Source: CAVZQN01 sp963837395 (GTDB taxonomy: Bacteria; Acidobacteriota; HRBIN11; JAKEFK01). Taken from it: a DNA stretch of 64,000 bases. How positions within the stretch are numbered: position 1 is the first letter of the stretch; each line of letters starts with the position of its first letter. Position numbers and translations under genes: made by a program. The notes below the pieces were generated by a model. The model did not search any database, was not told where the DNA came from, and saw only the letters and a list, made by a program, of their open reading frames with translations. This document shows positions 24,792-33,258 of the stretch, piece by piece. The stretch covers positions 45,607-109,606 of the forward strand of contig CAWINI010000008.1 in assembly GCA_963837395.1 (NCBI GenBank). Direction: 5' to 3'.

Positions 24792-26588
24792 TTACAAACG
24801 TGGTCCAAATGTTGGTGAATGCCGAAGTTGAATTTCTTTTCCATTTCCTAGATACATATGAACACCACAAGGCAAACACGGATCAAAACTTCGCACCGCC
24901 CTCATAATATCGATGCCTTTGAATTTGTCCGGGCCATTCTCTTCGAAGATCGGCGTATTTTGCACAGCATCTTCATAAGGGCCGGGAGTACCATAGATAT
25001 CTCTTGGATTTGCATTCCATGGTGTCGGAGGGTAAGGATGATAATTCGCAATTTTTCCATCGCGAATTACAACATGATGTGAAAGCACACCACGGACTGC
25101 TTCATGGAATCCGCAGCCGATCGCTTCATCCGGAACCGTGAACTCAGACCATGTTCGTGTTCTGCCGGCATGTAATTCTACAAGCGCTTGTTCAACAAAA
25201 TGAAGTGCGGCTGCAGCGGCATAAGCCTGGAAGTAAGTTCTGGCGCGATCGCGTTCAATTGCGTTACTCCATTTTGGAATTTTCCATTCAAATTCGACTT
25301 CCGGGAGTGTGGCTGTTTTTGGCAAATAAATTTTTACGCTATTGCCGGTGGCTTTTAAATATCCGATGTCAACCAATCCTGCTTTCGCAGTTGCCCAGAA
25401 TCGTGCAATCGGTCCGCCACCAGTATCCAGTGCGAGATGATCACCGGTACGTTTGTCTAACCATCGCGGTGACATAACCCAGGTGTATTTGTCATTGAAG
25501 TCGCGTTTTTGCGGACGCGGAATCGTAGTTTGATTCCATGGATGGTTTCGATCCACAGGATTTCCAAGTGGATCTGTTTTTACAAACGTTTCAGAATTTT
25601 CCCAGCCATCATAATAAGAACTGCCAAGTAAAATTCGAATGTTCAAATTGATCTCAACCAAATCTGTCGTGACCAGCTCACCATCTACTACTACGCCAGG
25701 GGTCACATACATTCCGCGGCCCCAATCAGTCATGTTTTTGTAGGTGTAATCACAAACATCGGGATTGTTAAATGATCCCCAGCAGCCAAGCAGAATTCTT
25801 CTGCGGCCAACTTCTTCATAACCAGGCAACGCCTGATAAAAGAAGTTGAACAGATCATCGTGCAACGGCACAACTTTCTTCATGAATTCGCAATATTTCA
25901 TCAACCGCACAAGATAATCTGTAAACAACTGAATTGTCGGCGTTGTTCCAACTCCACCTGGATACAAAGTTGATGGATGAACGTGCCTGCCTTCCATCAA
26001 ACAAAACATCTCGCGCGTATATCTGCTGACATGCAAAGTTTCGCGATAAAATTCGCCGGTGAAAGGATTCAGCGCAGTCATGATATCGGAAATTTTTTTG
26101 TAACCGTGAAGCTTCGCATTGGGAGCTTCTGTTTTTTGCGCTTTATCCCAAACACTTGGATTGGTTTCTTTCACCATCTGTTCGCAGAAATCGACACCTA
26201 CAAGATTGTCTTGAAAGATGTTGTGATCGAACATGTATTCTGCCGCTTCACCAAGATTTACAATCCATTCACCCAGTGCCGGAGGCCGGCAGCCAAAAGC
26301 CATATTTTGCGCATAGGTTGCGCAGGTTGCATGATTATCACCACAAATTCCGCAAATGCGGCTGGTGATGAAATGAGCATCGCGCGGATCTTTGCCTTTC
26401 ATAAAAATGCTGTATCCGCGGAAGATTGAAGATGTGCTATAACATTCGGCCACTTTCCGATTTGCAAAATCTATCTTTGTGTAAATGCCCAGACTTCCAA
26501 CGATTCTTGTAATTGGATCCCAGTTCATCTCAACAAGATTTTGTTTTTTAGTATCCTGATCTGACCCTACTTTAGTAGCTACTCCCAT
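24792..26588 (-). CDS. hhyL: [NiFe]-hydrogenase large subunit, group 1h type
   Basis: The protein has 598 residues from ATG 26588 (GGAGG ribosome site; an in-frame TTG lies 12 bp upstream). The L1 nickel motif is TSRICGICGDNHATCA and the L2 motif near the C terminus is FDPCLPCGVHMYLGNGKE. All four bridging Cys are present. About 20 residues follow the L2 His and would be removed by the operon's protease. The block YWVMSPRWLDKRTGD-like (WVMSPRWLDKRTGDHLALDT) and the overall length match the high-affinity, oxygen-tolerant actinobacterial-type class that consumes atmospheric H2. It starts 12 bp after the small-subunit stop. Confidence 0.95.
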   Translation of the reverse strand: MGVATKVGSDQDTKKQNLVEMNWDPITRIVGSLGIYTKIDFANRKVAECYSTSSIFRGYSIFMKGKDPRDAHFITSRICGICGDNHATCATYAQNMAFGCRPPALGEWIVNLGEAAEYMFDHNIFQDNLVGVDFCEQMVKETNPSVWDKAQKTEAPNAKLHGYKKISDIMTALNPFTGEFYRETLHVSRYTREMFCLMEGRHVHPSTLYPGGVGTTPTIQLFTDYLVRLMKYCEFMKKVVPLHDDLFNFFYQALPGYEEVGRRRILLGCWGSFNNPDVCDYTYKNMTDWGRGMYVTPGVVVDGELVTTDLVEINLNIRILLGSSYYDGWENSETFVKTDPLGNPVDRNHPWNQTTIPRPQKRDFNDKYTWVMSPRWLDKRTGDHLALDTGGGPIARFWATAKAGLVDIGYLKATGNSVKIYLPKTATLPEVEFEWKIPKWSNAIERDRARTYFQAYAAAAALHFVEQALVELHAGRTRTWSEFTVPDEAIGCGFHEAVRGVLSHHVVIRDGKIANYHPYPPTPWNANPRDIYGTPGPYEDAVQNTPIFEENGPDKFKGIDIMRAVRSFDPCLPCGVHMYLGNGKEIQLRHSPTFGPRL

Positions 26589-26600
26589 ATGTGCCTCCAA

Positions 26601-27665
26601 CTAATACGACTTCGGCCGGTAGCCTGTTGTGAGTTCAGGCCGCGAATGCCGCCATTTTGGTTCCTGGTTTAATGTTGTGTTTGTAATTTTTCGCAATGAA
26701 CGGATTACGCGACCGTAGATGCCGCTTGTAGCAGCAGAAAATTTTCCACCCGGCGGCTCATCCATAAACGGCATAAACTTATCTGGGAATCCCGGCATCG
26801 TGCAGCCAATGCAAATTCCGCCAACATTCGGACAACCACCAACACCATTCATCCATCCACGTTTCGGGACATTGCAATTCACAACTGGACCCCAGCATCC
26901 CAGTTTTACAATGCATTTCGGAGATCCATATTCAGTAGCAAAATCACCTTGTTCGTAATACCCGGCGCGATCGCATCCTTCATGCACCGTTTTTCCGAAA
27001 AGCCATGTAGGTCTTCCTGCTTCATCTAATGGAATCATCGGAGATAATCCTGCAGCTTGATAAAGCAGATACAAAACAGTCTCCATGAAGTTATCAGGTT
27101 GAACAGGACATCCAGGTACGTTCACAACCGGAATCCCTGCTTTTGATTTCCAACGCCAACCAAGATAATCATTTAATCCCATCGCACCGGTTGGATTGCC
27201 GGACATTGCATGAATTCCGCCATATGTTGCACATGTACCGATGGCGATTACGGCAAGTGCTTTTGGCGCCAGCCAATCGATCCATTGATTTGTGGTGATC
27301 GGTTGTCCGGTTGTTTCATCCATACCAAGAGCTGCCCAGTAACCTTCACTCTTGATCTTTTCATTTGGAATCGATCCTTCAACTACAAGAACAAAAGGAT
27401 CAAGCTTGCCTTCTTTCCCAGCCCAAAATGGTTTCATAAAAGCATCGCCATTATCGTAAGCAAGAACTGGATTATGCAAATGAACTTTCGGCAGACCAGG
27501 GATCGCGCCCAAAATTACATCTTCAATACTGGGTTGAGTTGCACCGGTGATTGCCACTGAATCACCATCACAACCAAGACCGGCTGTAATCCATAGGATA
27601 TGAATTTCTTTTACTGCTGGAGCTCGCTGAGTCACCCTTCCATACGGTACTGCTTCTGGCGCCAT
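26601..27665 (-). CDS. hhyS: [NiFe]-hydrogenase small subunit, group 1h type
   Basis: The protein has 354 residues with no twin-arginine signal or C-terminal membrane anchor, as usual for group 1h. The proximal-cluster motif reads ITAGLGCDGDSVAITGA: CxxD (C32, D35) instead of CxxC, a change known from the structurally studied actinobacterial-type enzyme of Ralstonia. Further ligands are IGTCATYGG, VNVPGCPVQPDNFMETVLYL, VHEGCDRAGYYEQGDFA, KLGCWGPVVNCNVPKRGWM and VGGICIGCTMPGFPDKF. It is the first gene of the operon, with an AAGGAGG ribosome site. It transfers electrons from the NiFe site through three clusters. Confidence 0.95.
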   Translation of the reverse strand: MAPEAVPYGRVTQRAPAVKEIHILWITAGLGCDGDSVAITGATQPSIEDVILGAIPGLPKVHLHNPVLAYDNGDAFMKPFWAGKEGKLDPFVLVVEGSIPNEKIKSEGYWAALGMDETTGQPITTNQWIDWLAPKALAVIAIGTCATYGGIHAMSGNPTGAMGLNDYLGWRWKSKAGIPVVNVPGCPVQPDNFMETVLYLLYQAAGLSPMIPLDEAGRPTWLFGKTVHEGCDRAGYYEQGDFATEYGSPKCIVKLGCWGPVVNCNVPKRGWMNGVGGCPNVGGICIGCTMPGFPDKFMPFMDEPPGGKFSAATSGIYGRVIRSLRKITNTTLNQEPKWRHSRPELTTGYRPKSY

Positions 27666-28039
27666 GATTTTCCTCCTTGTCCAAAGGAATATGAACTGTT
27701 AACTAAAGCATTAGTATTTCTTGGTAAATGAAAGTGATTTGTGGAATGAGTATCTAATCGTTTCGTAGTTGTTTGAAGGTTGTCCATGCTTTCACTGCGA
27801 CAGACACGCAAACGTTTGAAGAACTTAATTGATAGATCACAATTATTTTAGTATCTGATCTCTCTCGAAACTGTCCGGTGAATCCCCCCAAATCAGATAG
27901 ATCTGTCGGGAAAACACCTACAGCACTTCAAATCTATTCGCAGGAATCCAGGAATCCAGAGTGATGCAGGACTTTTGTGGTGGCGAGCGGAAGCTCGCTT
28001 GCTTTCGTATAAGCGGGCGACCTCCCGGTCGCCCCTACA
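27666..28039. other. leader/intergenic region upstream of the hydrogenase operon
   Basis: These 374 bases must contain the hydrogenase operon promoter (minus strand), but I could not pick a convincing sigma-70 or sigma-54 element. The distal half holds two repeat-like hairpins, listed separately, and a small direct repeat AGGAATCC at about 27941-27957. Confidence 0.5.
27983..28034. repeat. two adjacent hairpins of a REP-like intergenic repeat
   Basis: GCGAGC-GGAA-GCTCGC (27983-27998) is followed by GGGCGACC-TCCC-GGTCGCCC (28015-28034). Both are perfect stems with 4-base loops. They begin 5 bp beyond the stop of the minus-strand response regulator and probably end its transcript before the hydrogenase operon. 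GGGGCGACC-type palindromes are widely dispersed in environmental bacterial genomes. Confidence 0.6.
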
Positions 28040-28675
28040 TTAGGAGAGCAAACCGGTTTCCAGGGCGTAACGGATGAGATCAGCACGAGTATGCAACTCC
28101 AGTTTTCTCGTCAGGCGGGAACGGTAAGTTTCAACACTTTTGATACTGATCAAAATTTCTTCTGCAATCTGTTGATGCGTATATCCGCGAGCAAGGAGTT
28201 TCAACACTTGATACTCACGCTCACTGAGCTGGCCGTGCGCATGTTTCCTTTTTCCATTTGCTGGAAAGATTGTTTCTTCTGCTTGCGATGAATCGATAAA
28301 AGTACGTCCACGATAGACTGCGCGAATCGCGGAAATTAATTCAGAATCTGCCGCCTTCTTTACAATGTAGCCTGTCGCGCCAGCGGCCAATGCGGAACGA
28401 ACATAAACAGGATCTTCATGCATTGTGAGAATTACCACTTTTGTTTTCTCGCAATTTTCCCGAATTTTTTCTGTTGCTTGAATGCCGCCAGTTCCAGGCA
28501 TGGAGATGTCCATAAGTACAACATCAGGCGAAAATTTCTTGGCCATCGCCAGTGCTTCATCACCATCGGAAGCCTCTCCGACTACTTCCATATCGGAACG
28601 TTCACCGATCAACATCCTTAACCCGGAACGAAAAAGAGTATGATCATCAACAATTAGAATGCGAATTTTTCCCAT
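28040..28675 (-). CDS. NarL/FixJ (LuxR-type) response regulator
   Basis: The protein has 211 residues. Receiver: ILIVDDHTLFRSGLRMLIGE, phospho-acceptor DVVLMDISMPGTGGIQATEK, VVILTMHEDPVYVRSALAAGATGYIVKKA. DNA-binding LuxR helix-turn-helix: LSEREYQVLKLLARGYTHQQIAEEILISIKSVETYRSRLTRKL. It is encoded 10 bp after the histidine kinase on the same strand and directly upstream of the hydrogenase operon. It is therefore the leading candidate regulator of the operon (inference from position only). Confidence 0.92.
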   Translation of the reverse strand: MGKIRILIVDDHTLFRSGLRMLIGERSDMEVVGEASDGDEALAMAKKFSPDVVLMDISMPGTGGIQATEKIRENCEKTKVVILTMHEDPVYVRSALAAGATGYIVKKAADSELISAIRAVYRGRTFIDSSQAEETIFPANGKRKHAHGQLSEREYQVLKLLARGYTHQQIAEEILISIKSVETYRSRLTRKLELHTRADLIRYALETGLLS

Positions 28676-28685
28676 GATTTTTTCT

Positions 28686-30272
28686 TCAGAGATTCGATTT
28701 TGGAATTTTTACCAGAACATTCGTTCCTTCATTCAATTTGGATTCAAAAAACAAAGTACCGCCCAGCAAAGAAGCACGTTCTCTCATTCCATGAATACCG
28801 AGATGTTCTGTGGCTATTTGCAATGCTTTCTCGACTTCAAATCCGCGGCCATCATCATGAATTGAAAGTTCAATTTCATTGTCATTCTGTTCAAGATGGA
28901 AATGAACATTTCGCGCGCCGGAATGTTTCGCGATGTTCGTTAAAGCTTCTTGCGCGATCCGGAACAACGCCGTTTCTGCAGCAAGTGGAAGCCGGTCCGA
29001 TTCCAAACCACGTACCTTAAAATCGATACCTATATTAAAAGATCGTGCAAAATCTGCAGCATGACGTTTTAACGCAACGATCAATCCCAGATCATCCAGG
29101 ATGATTGGACGCAATCCTTTTGCGAGTCGGCCTACATCATCTAACGTCTGGGCTGTAATTGCTCGGAGTCTGCTTGCTTCCAATTTTGCTCTCTTTAAAG
29201 TTCTCGCCTCTTCAATCATTCGAAGACCAACAAGCAATGAACTTAATGATTGACCAGTTTCATCATGAAGTTCTCGCGCAATCCATCTGCGATCTTCTTC
29301 CTGCCCTGCAAGAATTCTTTCCAATAGCCGTACACGCATTTCTTCTGCTTGTTTGCGTTCGGTAATATCGCGAATGATGACTGTGTTGTATTCTTTTCCA
29401 TTTGCTTGCCAGGTAGTGTGCGAAATTTCAATCGGAAATTCTGTGCGATCTTTTTTTACGCCATAAATATCGGAAAGTTTCTGATTTTGTTCAAACCCTT
29501 CCGGAATCAAAATGTTTATGTGCTTTCCAACAATTTCAGTCTCAGCATAAGAAAACATTTGTTCGGCACCTTTATTCCACGAAAGGATATTTCCGCTATC
29601 ATCCGCAACAATAATTGCGTCTCTGGCAGATTCCGCGATTGAACGGAATCGTTCTTCACTTAACCTCAATGCTTCTTCTGCTTCTTTCTGCTTGGTGATA
29701 TCACGTAAGAACCAGTGAAATCCTGTGGTGGAATTTTGCGTATCATGAACGACACCAATCGTAAGCAGCACATAAGTGATTGGTCCTTTCCTGGGCTGAA
29801 TTCGAACCTCCACTCCTTTTACAATTTCCTGCTTGCTCAGCGTTAATATGTTGTCGCGCAGTTTCTGATGATCCGATTCATCGATGAAAAGCATCAGAGT
29901 TAACCCTGAAAGACTTGTATTATCGATTTGAAATAAAGCGCTTGCTGCATTGTTGAATTGTTGAATCCGGATATCGGGACCGGTTAACAAATATGCATCG
30001 GGGGCGCTTTCGAAAAGTTCTGTGTAACGCTCGCGTTCGATGTCCATGATTTCTTGCAGCGACATCAATTGCTCATCTTTAACGCGAAGTTCTTTTTCTG
30101 CAAGACGCAGTTCTTCTAATAAAATAAAAAGATCTTCAAAAGCTTCAGAAAGGCGTTCACGTTGTTGAAACTCAACGCTGCGTTGTTGCGATAAAGCATC
30201 AACTCTTTCACACGCTGCACGGATGTGTTGTGCCAGTTGTTCTAAACTTTCGCCGGTGCGCTCCTGGAGCAT
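28686..30272 (-). CDS. PAS-domain sensor histidine kinase (HisKA_3 type)
   Basis: The protein has 528 residues with no membrane segment, so it is cytoplasmic. It has an N-terminal coiled coil (about residues 1-80), then PAS 1 (RYTELFESAPDAYLLTGPDI) and PAS 2 (RFRSIAESARDAIIVADDSG) with their PAC ends (GFHWFLRDITKQKEAEEALR, VIIRDITERKQAEE). The phosphoacceptor helix is EEDRRWIARELHDETGQSLSSLL, followed by HATPase (FRIAQEALTNIAKHSGA, SIHDDGRGFE, GIHGMRERASLLGG). It phosphorylates the regulator encoded 10 bp downstream. PAS domains of this kind sense redox, heme or oxygen in relatives; no ligand can be named here. Confidence 0.92.
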   Translation of the reverse strand: MLQERTGESLEQLAQHIRAACERVDALSQQRSVEFQQRERLSEAFEDLFILLEELRLAEKELRVKDEQLMSLQEIMDIERERYTELFESAPDAYLLTGPDIRIQQFNNAASALFQIDNTSLSGLTLMLFIDESDHQKLRDNILTLSKQEIVKGVEVRIQPRKGPITYVLLTIGVVHDTQNSTTGFHWFLRDITKQKEAEEALRLSEERFRSIAESARDAIIVADDSGNILSWNKGAEQMFSYAETEIVGKHINILIPEGFEQNQKLSDIYGVKKDRTEFPIEISHTTWQANGKEYNTVIIRDITERKQAEEMRVRLLERILAGQEEDRRWIARELHDETGQSLSSLLVGLRMIEEARTLKRAKLEASRLRAITAQTLDDVGRLAKGLRPIILDDLGLIVALKRHAADFARSFNIGIDFKVRGLESDRLPLAAETALFRIAQEALTNIAKHSGARNVHFHLEQNDNEIELSIHDDGRGFEVEKALQIATEHLGIHGMRERASLLGGTLFFESKLNEGTNVLVKIPKSNL

Positions 30273-30339
30273 TTAGCAGAATCCTGTAAACCCACTATAT
30301 CATCATTAAAATAATTTTGGATATTTTTATACTGTTGCC

Positions 30340-30840
30340 TCATTCAAACGATCGTTTAATTGGCGGCAAGTTCATTGCCTTCCGCCACTGTGAGATTTGC
30401 CCAACATGAAAAGCAGTATGACCAATAAGCACCTGCGTTAATGCATGACGAATTGTTGGAAATACGTTGCGATATGATTCCGCGGGAAATGGTTGATCCA
30501 ATTGAGAGTCAGTCATTTGTTCGATGGCTTGAGTTATTTTGGACTGTACCTCGCTCAGTTTTGATAAAAGTTCGTTTTTTGAATCATAAATGCTCGCATC
30601 CGTTACAGGATGGCTGCCTGTACGATAGTTTTGCACCCATTCAGTTGGTAACCATTTAGGGACTCCGATCGTACGCGCTAACAAATGCGTCGCAGCAGTT
30701 ATGTGGCCTATGGTTCACGCTGGGTGATTCACGATTCCGCTTGGCTGCTTTACCATGTCCGTATCATTGATATCTGCAACTTGTTCGCGCAGGAAATCGA
30801 GGCTATATGCGAAACTGTGCAGAACAGGCTTCATTGTCAT
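30340..30840 (-). pseudogene. DinB-family protein with a Trp-to-stop codon
   Basis: From ATG 30840 (AGGAG ribosome site) the frame reads MTMKPVLHSFAYSLDFLREQ and reaches the conserved DinB block N-H-P-A-W-T-I-G-H. The Trp codon is TGA (minus strand, 30715-30717). Reading continues without a shift through HITAATHLLARTIG and VLIGHTAFHVGQISQWRKAM to the stop at 30340. The three His of the DinB metal site are all present (NHPA, GHITAATH, GHTAFHVGQ). One G-to-A change therefore breaks an otherwise intact gene of about 166 residues. Members are metal-dependent transferase-like four-helix bundles. Confidence 0.75.
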
Positions 30841-30930
30841 TAAAGTCTCCTGGTCGAATCGATATTTTACGTAATTTCTCGTTCACTATTCTCCCACAAC
30901 GTCTTCTTTAATAAAGGCAAGAAGTAAAAC

Positions 30931-30959
30931 TTGCCGGCTCTGCAGCAAAGAGCTATATA
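30931..30959 (+). promoter_or_regulatory. sigma-70-type promoter of the SDR gene
   Basis: TTGCCG (30931-30936) and TATATA (30954-30959) are spaced by 17 bases. The predicted start is near 30967, leaving a leader of about 22 bases with GGAGG before ATG 30989. Confidence 0.55.
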
Positions 30960-30988
30960 TTGTCGTTTCACTAAACGGAGGTGAATCC

Positions 30989-31720
30989 ATGTCTCTTTCA
31001 TTGAAAGGAAAAACCGCAGTGGTCACCGGAAGCTCGCGTGGCATCGGCAAAGCAATCGCAGAACGGTTAGCAGCTGATGGCGCAACCGTGGTATTTAACT
31101 ACACGCGCAATTCAAAGTCTGCCGAAGATGCAGTAAATGCAATCGTGGCCAAAGATGGCAGAGCGATCGCGATTCAGGCTGATGTCTCCAAGCGTTCTGA
31201 AGTGCAACATCTTTTCGATGAAGCCGAAAAAGCGTTTGGCAAAATCGATATCGTTGTGGCAAATGCCGGCGTTATTCTTAATAAGCCTCTTACCGAATGT
31301 ACTGAGGAAGATTACGATAGTGTGTTCAACATCAACACTAAAGGCGTTTTCTTCACACTTCAAGAAGCAACAAAACGGTTGCGCGATGGCGGACGCATTA
31401 TTGCGGTCTCATCCGCCGGCACCCAGATGCATTTTCCAAACTTCTCATTGTATTTAGGAAGCAAAGGCGCCACCGAACAATTTGTTCGCGCACTTTCACG
31501 CGAAGTTGGAGCTCGTAACATCACAGTCAATGTTTTGTCTCCAGGGTTCACAGATACGGACATGCTGCCCAAGGAATTTCAGGAATTTGCAAGCGGCATG
31601 TCACCGTTTAATCGTGTTGGCAATACAGCTGAAGTTGCCGATGTTGCCGCATTTTTGGCCAGCGATCAGGCGCGTTGGGTTACGGGAACAAATGTGCAAG
31701 CCGGCGGCGGCGTAGCATAA
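30989..31720 (+). CDS. short-chain dehydrogenase/reductase (FabG-like)
   Basis: The protein has 243 residues of classical SDR. Cofactor motif: AVVTGSSRGIGKAIAERLA; structural NAG motif: IVVANAGVI. Active-site Ser in AVSSAGTQMHF and the YxxxK motif as SLYLGSKGATEQF. The C terminus is NITVNVLSPGFTDTDMLP, then WVTGTNVQAGGGVA. The Arg/Asn region after strand 2 (FNYTRNSKSAED) favours NADPH. The substrate is unknown. It stands alone with its own promoter and converges with the DUF1353 gene. Confidence 0.9.
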   Translation: MSLSLKGKTAVVTGSSRGIGKAIAERLAADGATVVFNYTRNSKSAEDAVNAIVAKDGRAIAIQADVSKRSEVQHLFDEAEKAFGKIDIVVANAGVILNKPLTECTEEDYDSVFNINTKGVFFTLQEATKRLRDGGRIIAVSSAGTQMHFPNFSLYLGSKGATEQFVRALSREVGARNITVNVLSPGFTDTDMLPKEFQEFASGMSPFNRVGNTAEVADVAAFLASDQARWVTGTNVQAGGGVA

Positions 31721-31723
31721 ACG

Positions 31724-32308
31724 TTACAAATTAAAATCTAAACTTGGTTTGTTTACTCTGGTTTCAGGTTTATGCATTTTGGATTTCATTGCATTTTGAA
31801 TTTTGAGAGGCACCCATGCAATCCATTCCATGATATGAAAGACCAGCAATGAAAATAGAATTGGCAGAACAGGAGGTAGAATCACAAAGAGTCCTATCAC
31901 TGTGAAAAACGAAACACGTGGTAATTCCATCAACCAACCCGCACGTCCATCAGATTTGAAGAGTGCGGCCCATCTTACTGCAGCCCACATGATCCAACGC
32001 CGCAAAAATGGAACATTCAGTTCCCGCATTGCTTGACGAAATAAACCATCAGCATCAATTCTGCTCATCCCCTTTGGTACTTTTTCTTCCCACAAATAGT
32101 CATGCAGAATTGCAGCTTTTGTATAACGGCCATATCGCGGTAAAAACCATATAAAGATTCGCGGCACTGATGCAAAATCGGTTGTTTGTCCCGCAGGAAC
32201 CTGAAACAACTCTCTTGCACCTTGATAGTCCATTTGTTTTAGCACCTTCCATTTTTGTTCGCTGATTTCTTCAACATCAACGACTGTACCTTCAAGGAAT
32301 CCTGACAT
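31724..32308 (-). CDS. DUF1353-family protein with C-terminal membrane segment
   Basis: The protein has 194 residues. The DUF1353 core is VPAGQTTDFASVPRIFIWFL, PRYGRYTKAAILHDYLWEE, then RIDADGLFRQAMRELNVPFL and the helix RRWIMWAAVRWAAL. The C-terminal third is hydrophobic (FFTVIGLFVILPPVLPILFSLL) and ends in a basic tail, so it is probably membrane bound. Function of the family is unknown; many members are phage or mobile-element encoded. GGAGGT precedes its ATG. Confidence 0.75.
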   Translation of the reverse strand: MSGFLEGTVVDVEEISEQKWKVLKQMDYQGARELFQVPAGQTTDFASVPRIFIWFLPRYGRYTKAAILHDYLWEEKVPKGMSRIDADGLFRQAMRELNVPFLRRWIMWAAVRWAALFKSDGRAGWLMELPRVSFFTVIGLFVILPPVLPILFSLLVFHIMEWIAWVPLKIQNAMKSKMHKPETRVNKPSLDFNL

Positions 32309-32407
32309 TGTCCACCTCCGTCAGGATCAATCGTATGAAATTTTCTACATAAATGTCGAACTGAGAACTTACCATTCAACTATTTATGGATCTTAAAGGA
32401 GGCAAAA

Positions 32408-32530
32408 ATGCGACTCTTAACGATTTACAAACCAGCAAAAGCCGAAGGTCAACCGCCAACCCAGAAGAGATGGAAACAATGGGGAAATTCATTGATGAGG
32501 TGGACCATGTTCATCCGGTTTTAATCCACA
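32408..32530 (+). pseudogene. truncated YciI-like remnant
   Basis: An AAAGGAGG ribosome site precedes ATG 32408, which opens MRLLTIYKPAKAEGQPPT, a typical YCII-related N terminus. The frame is then lost; adding one C near 32463 gives PEEMETMGKFIDEV, the expected continuation of the family. Nothing of the remaining roughly 80 residues follows. The gene is thus both frameshifted and truncated, and its ribosome site does not belong to the next gene. Confidence 0.5.
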
Positions 32531-32568
32531 ACCATTTCGATCAGACAAGGGTCTATTACACTGTGATC

Positions 32569-33198
32569 ATGAAATTTATCCTGATCGGTTTGTTCATATT
32601 CCAGTCGATTGCGTTTAGCTCAACATCAAGACGCGTTGAAGATAATGTTCTGATTTCCGATTCTTTACCTCAAATAAAAATCAAGGTTGATCCGGCAATT
32701 CATTATTTAGGCTCCTTCCCTTTTGAAATTAAAGGGGTTGCCGCGGGTAAACGTTACGTATTTGCTGAATCCGATGGAAAGAACATTAAGAGAGTTGTAA
32801 TTGCGCAATTCGAAAGTTTTTTGCCTGAGAATTCTGAAATTTACAGATACAGTTTCGCAAATGCCATAGACATCAGCGGACATAAATTCAACCATAGCAC
32901 GAATGTATTTACGAATGCCGAAGCAGCAAAAGAAAATCCTGAGGGAGAAGCCGCTCTCACCGTTTCATTTCTAAAGAAAAAAGGTTTTGAAATTCCGGAA
33001 GCATGGCTTGTCTCACGATTTCTCACCCTGGGCGATGAATCTCGCAAACATGAATTAATTCTTTTCTACCAGGAAGATCTTAAATCTTCAGGACACAAAT
33101 TCGAAGAATTGTCTGTGGATGACGAGTCCACTGAAGTCTTGAAATCAATAGGGCCGGCATTGAAAGAACGCGCGTTAAAAGCTATGCAGATTCAATAA
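32569..33198 (+). CDS. secreted protein of unknown function
   Basis: The protein has 209 residues from ATG 32569, chosen because it begins a clean signal peptide (MKFILIGLFIFQSIAFSS); the longer frame from 32386 crosses the YciI remnant. The mature part is mixed beta (IKVDPAIHYLGSFPFEIKGV, RYVFAESDGKNIKRVVIAQF) and helical (ALTVSFLKKKGFEIPEAWLV). I do not recognise a family. A perfect terminator hairpin follows the stop by 4 bp. Confidence 0.55.
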   Translation: MKFILIGLFIFQSIAFSSTSRRVEDNVLISDSLPQIKIKVDPAIHYLGSFPFEIKGVAAGKRYVFAESDGKNIKRVVIAQFESFLPENSEIYRYSFANAIDISGHKFNHSTNVFTNAEAAKENPEGEAALTVSFLKKKGFEIPEAWLVSRFLTLGDESRKHELILFYQEDLKSSGHKFEELSVDDESTEVLKSIGPALKERALKAMQIQ

Positions 33199-33202
33199 AT
33201 AA

Positions 33203-33233
33203 AAATGCTCTCCCGTTAAGCAGGAGAGCATTT
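33203..33233. terminator. bidirectional rho-independent terminator
   Basis: AAATGCTCTCC (33203-33213) pairs perfectly with GGAGAGCATTT (33223-33233) across a 9-base loop. It lies between the convergent genes ending at 33198 (plus) and 33259 (minus), with A- and T-rich flanks on both sides. Confidence 0.8.
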
Positions 33234-33258
33234 GTGTTAGTGCGAATGATAGATTCAG

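Noticed and set aside
27666..27800. Sigma-54 or strong sigma-70 promoter for the hydrogenase operon
   Set aside because: Only weak partial matches (TTTACC with TAGTTA at 17 bases); not good enough to report as a feature.
30715..30717. Selenocysteine or Trp recoding at the DinB TGA
   Set aside because: The expected residue is Trp, TGA ends other intact genes here, and a TAG-for-Trp case exists too; simple mutation or error explains both.
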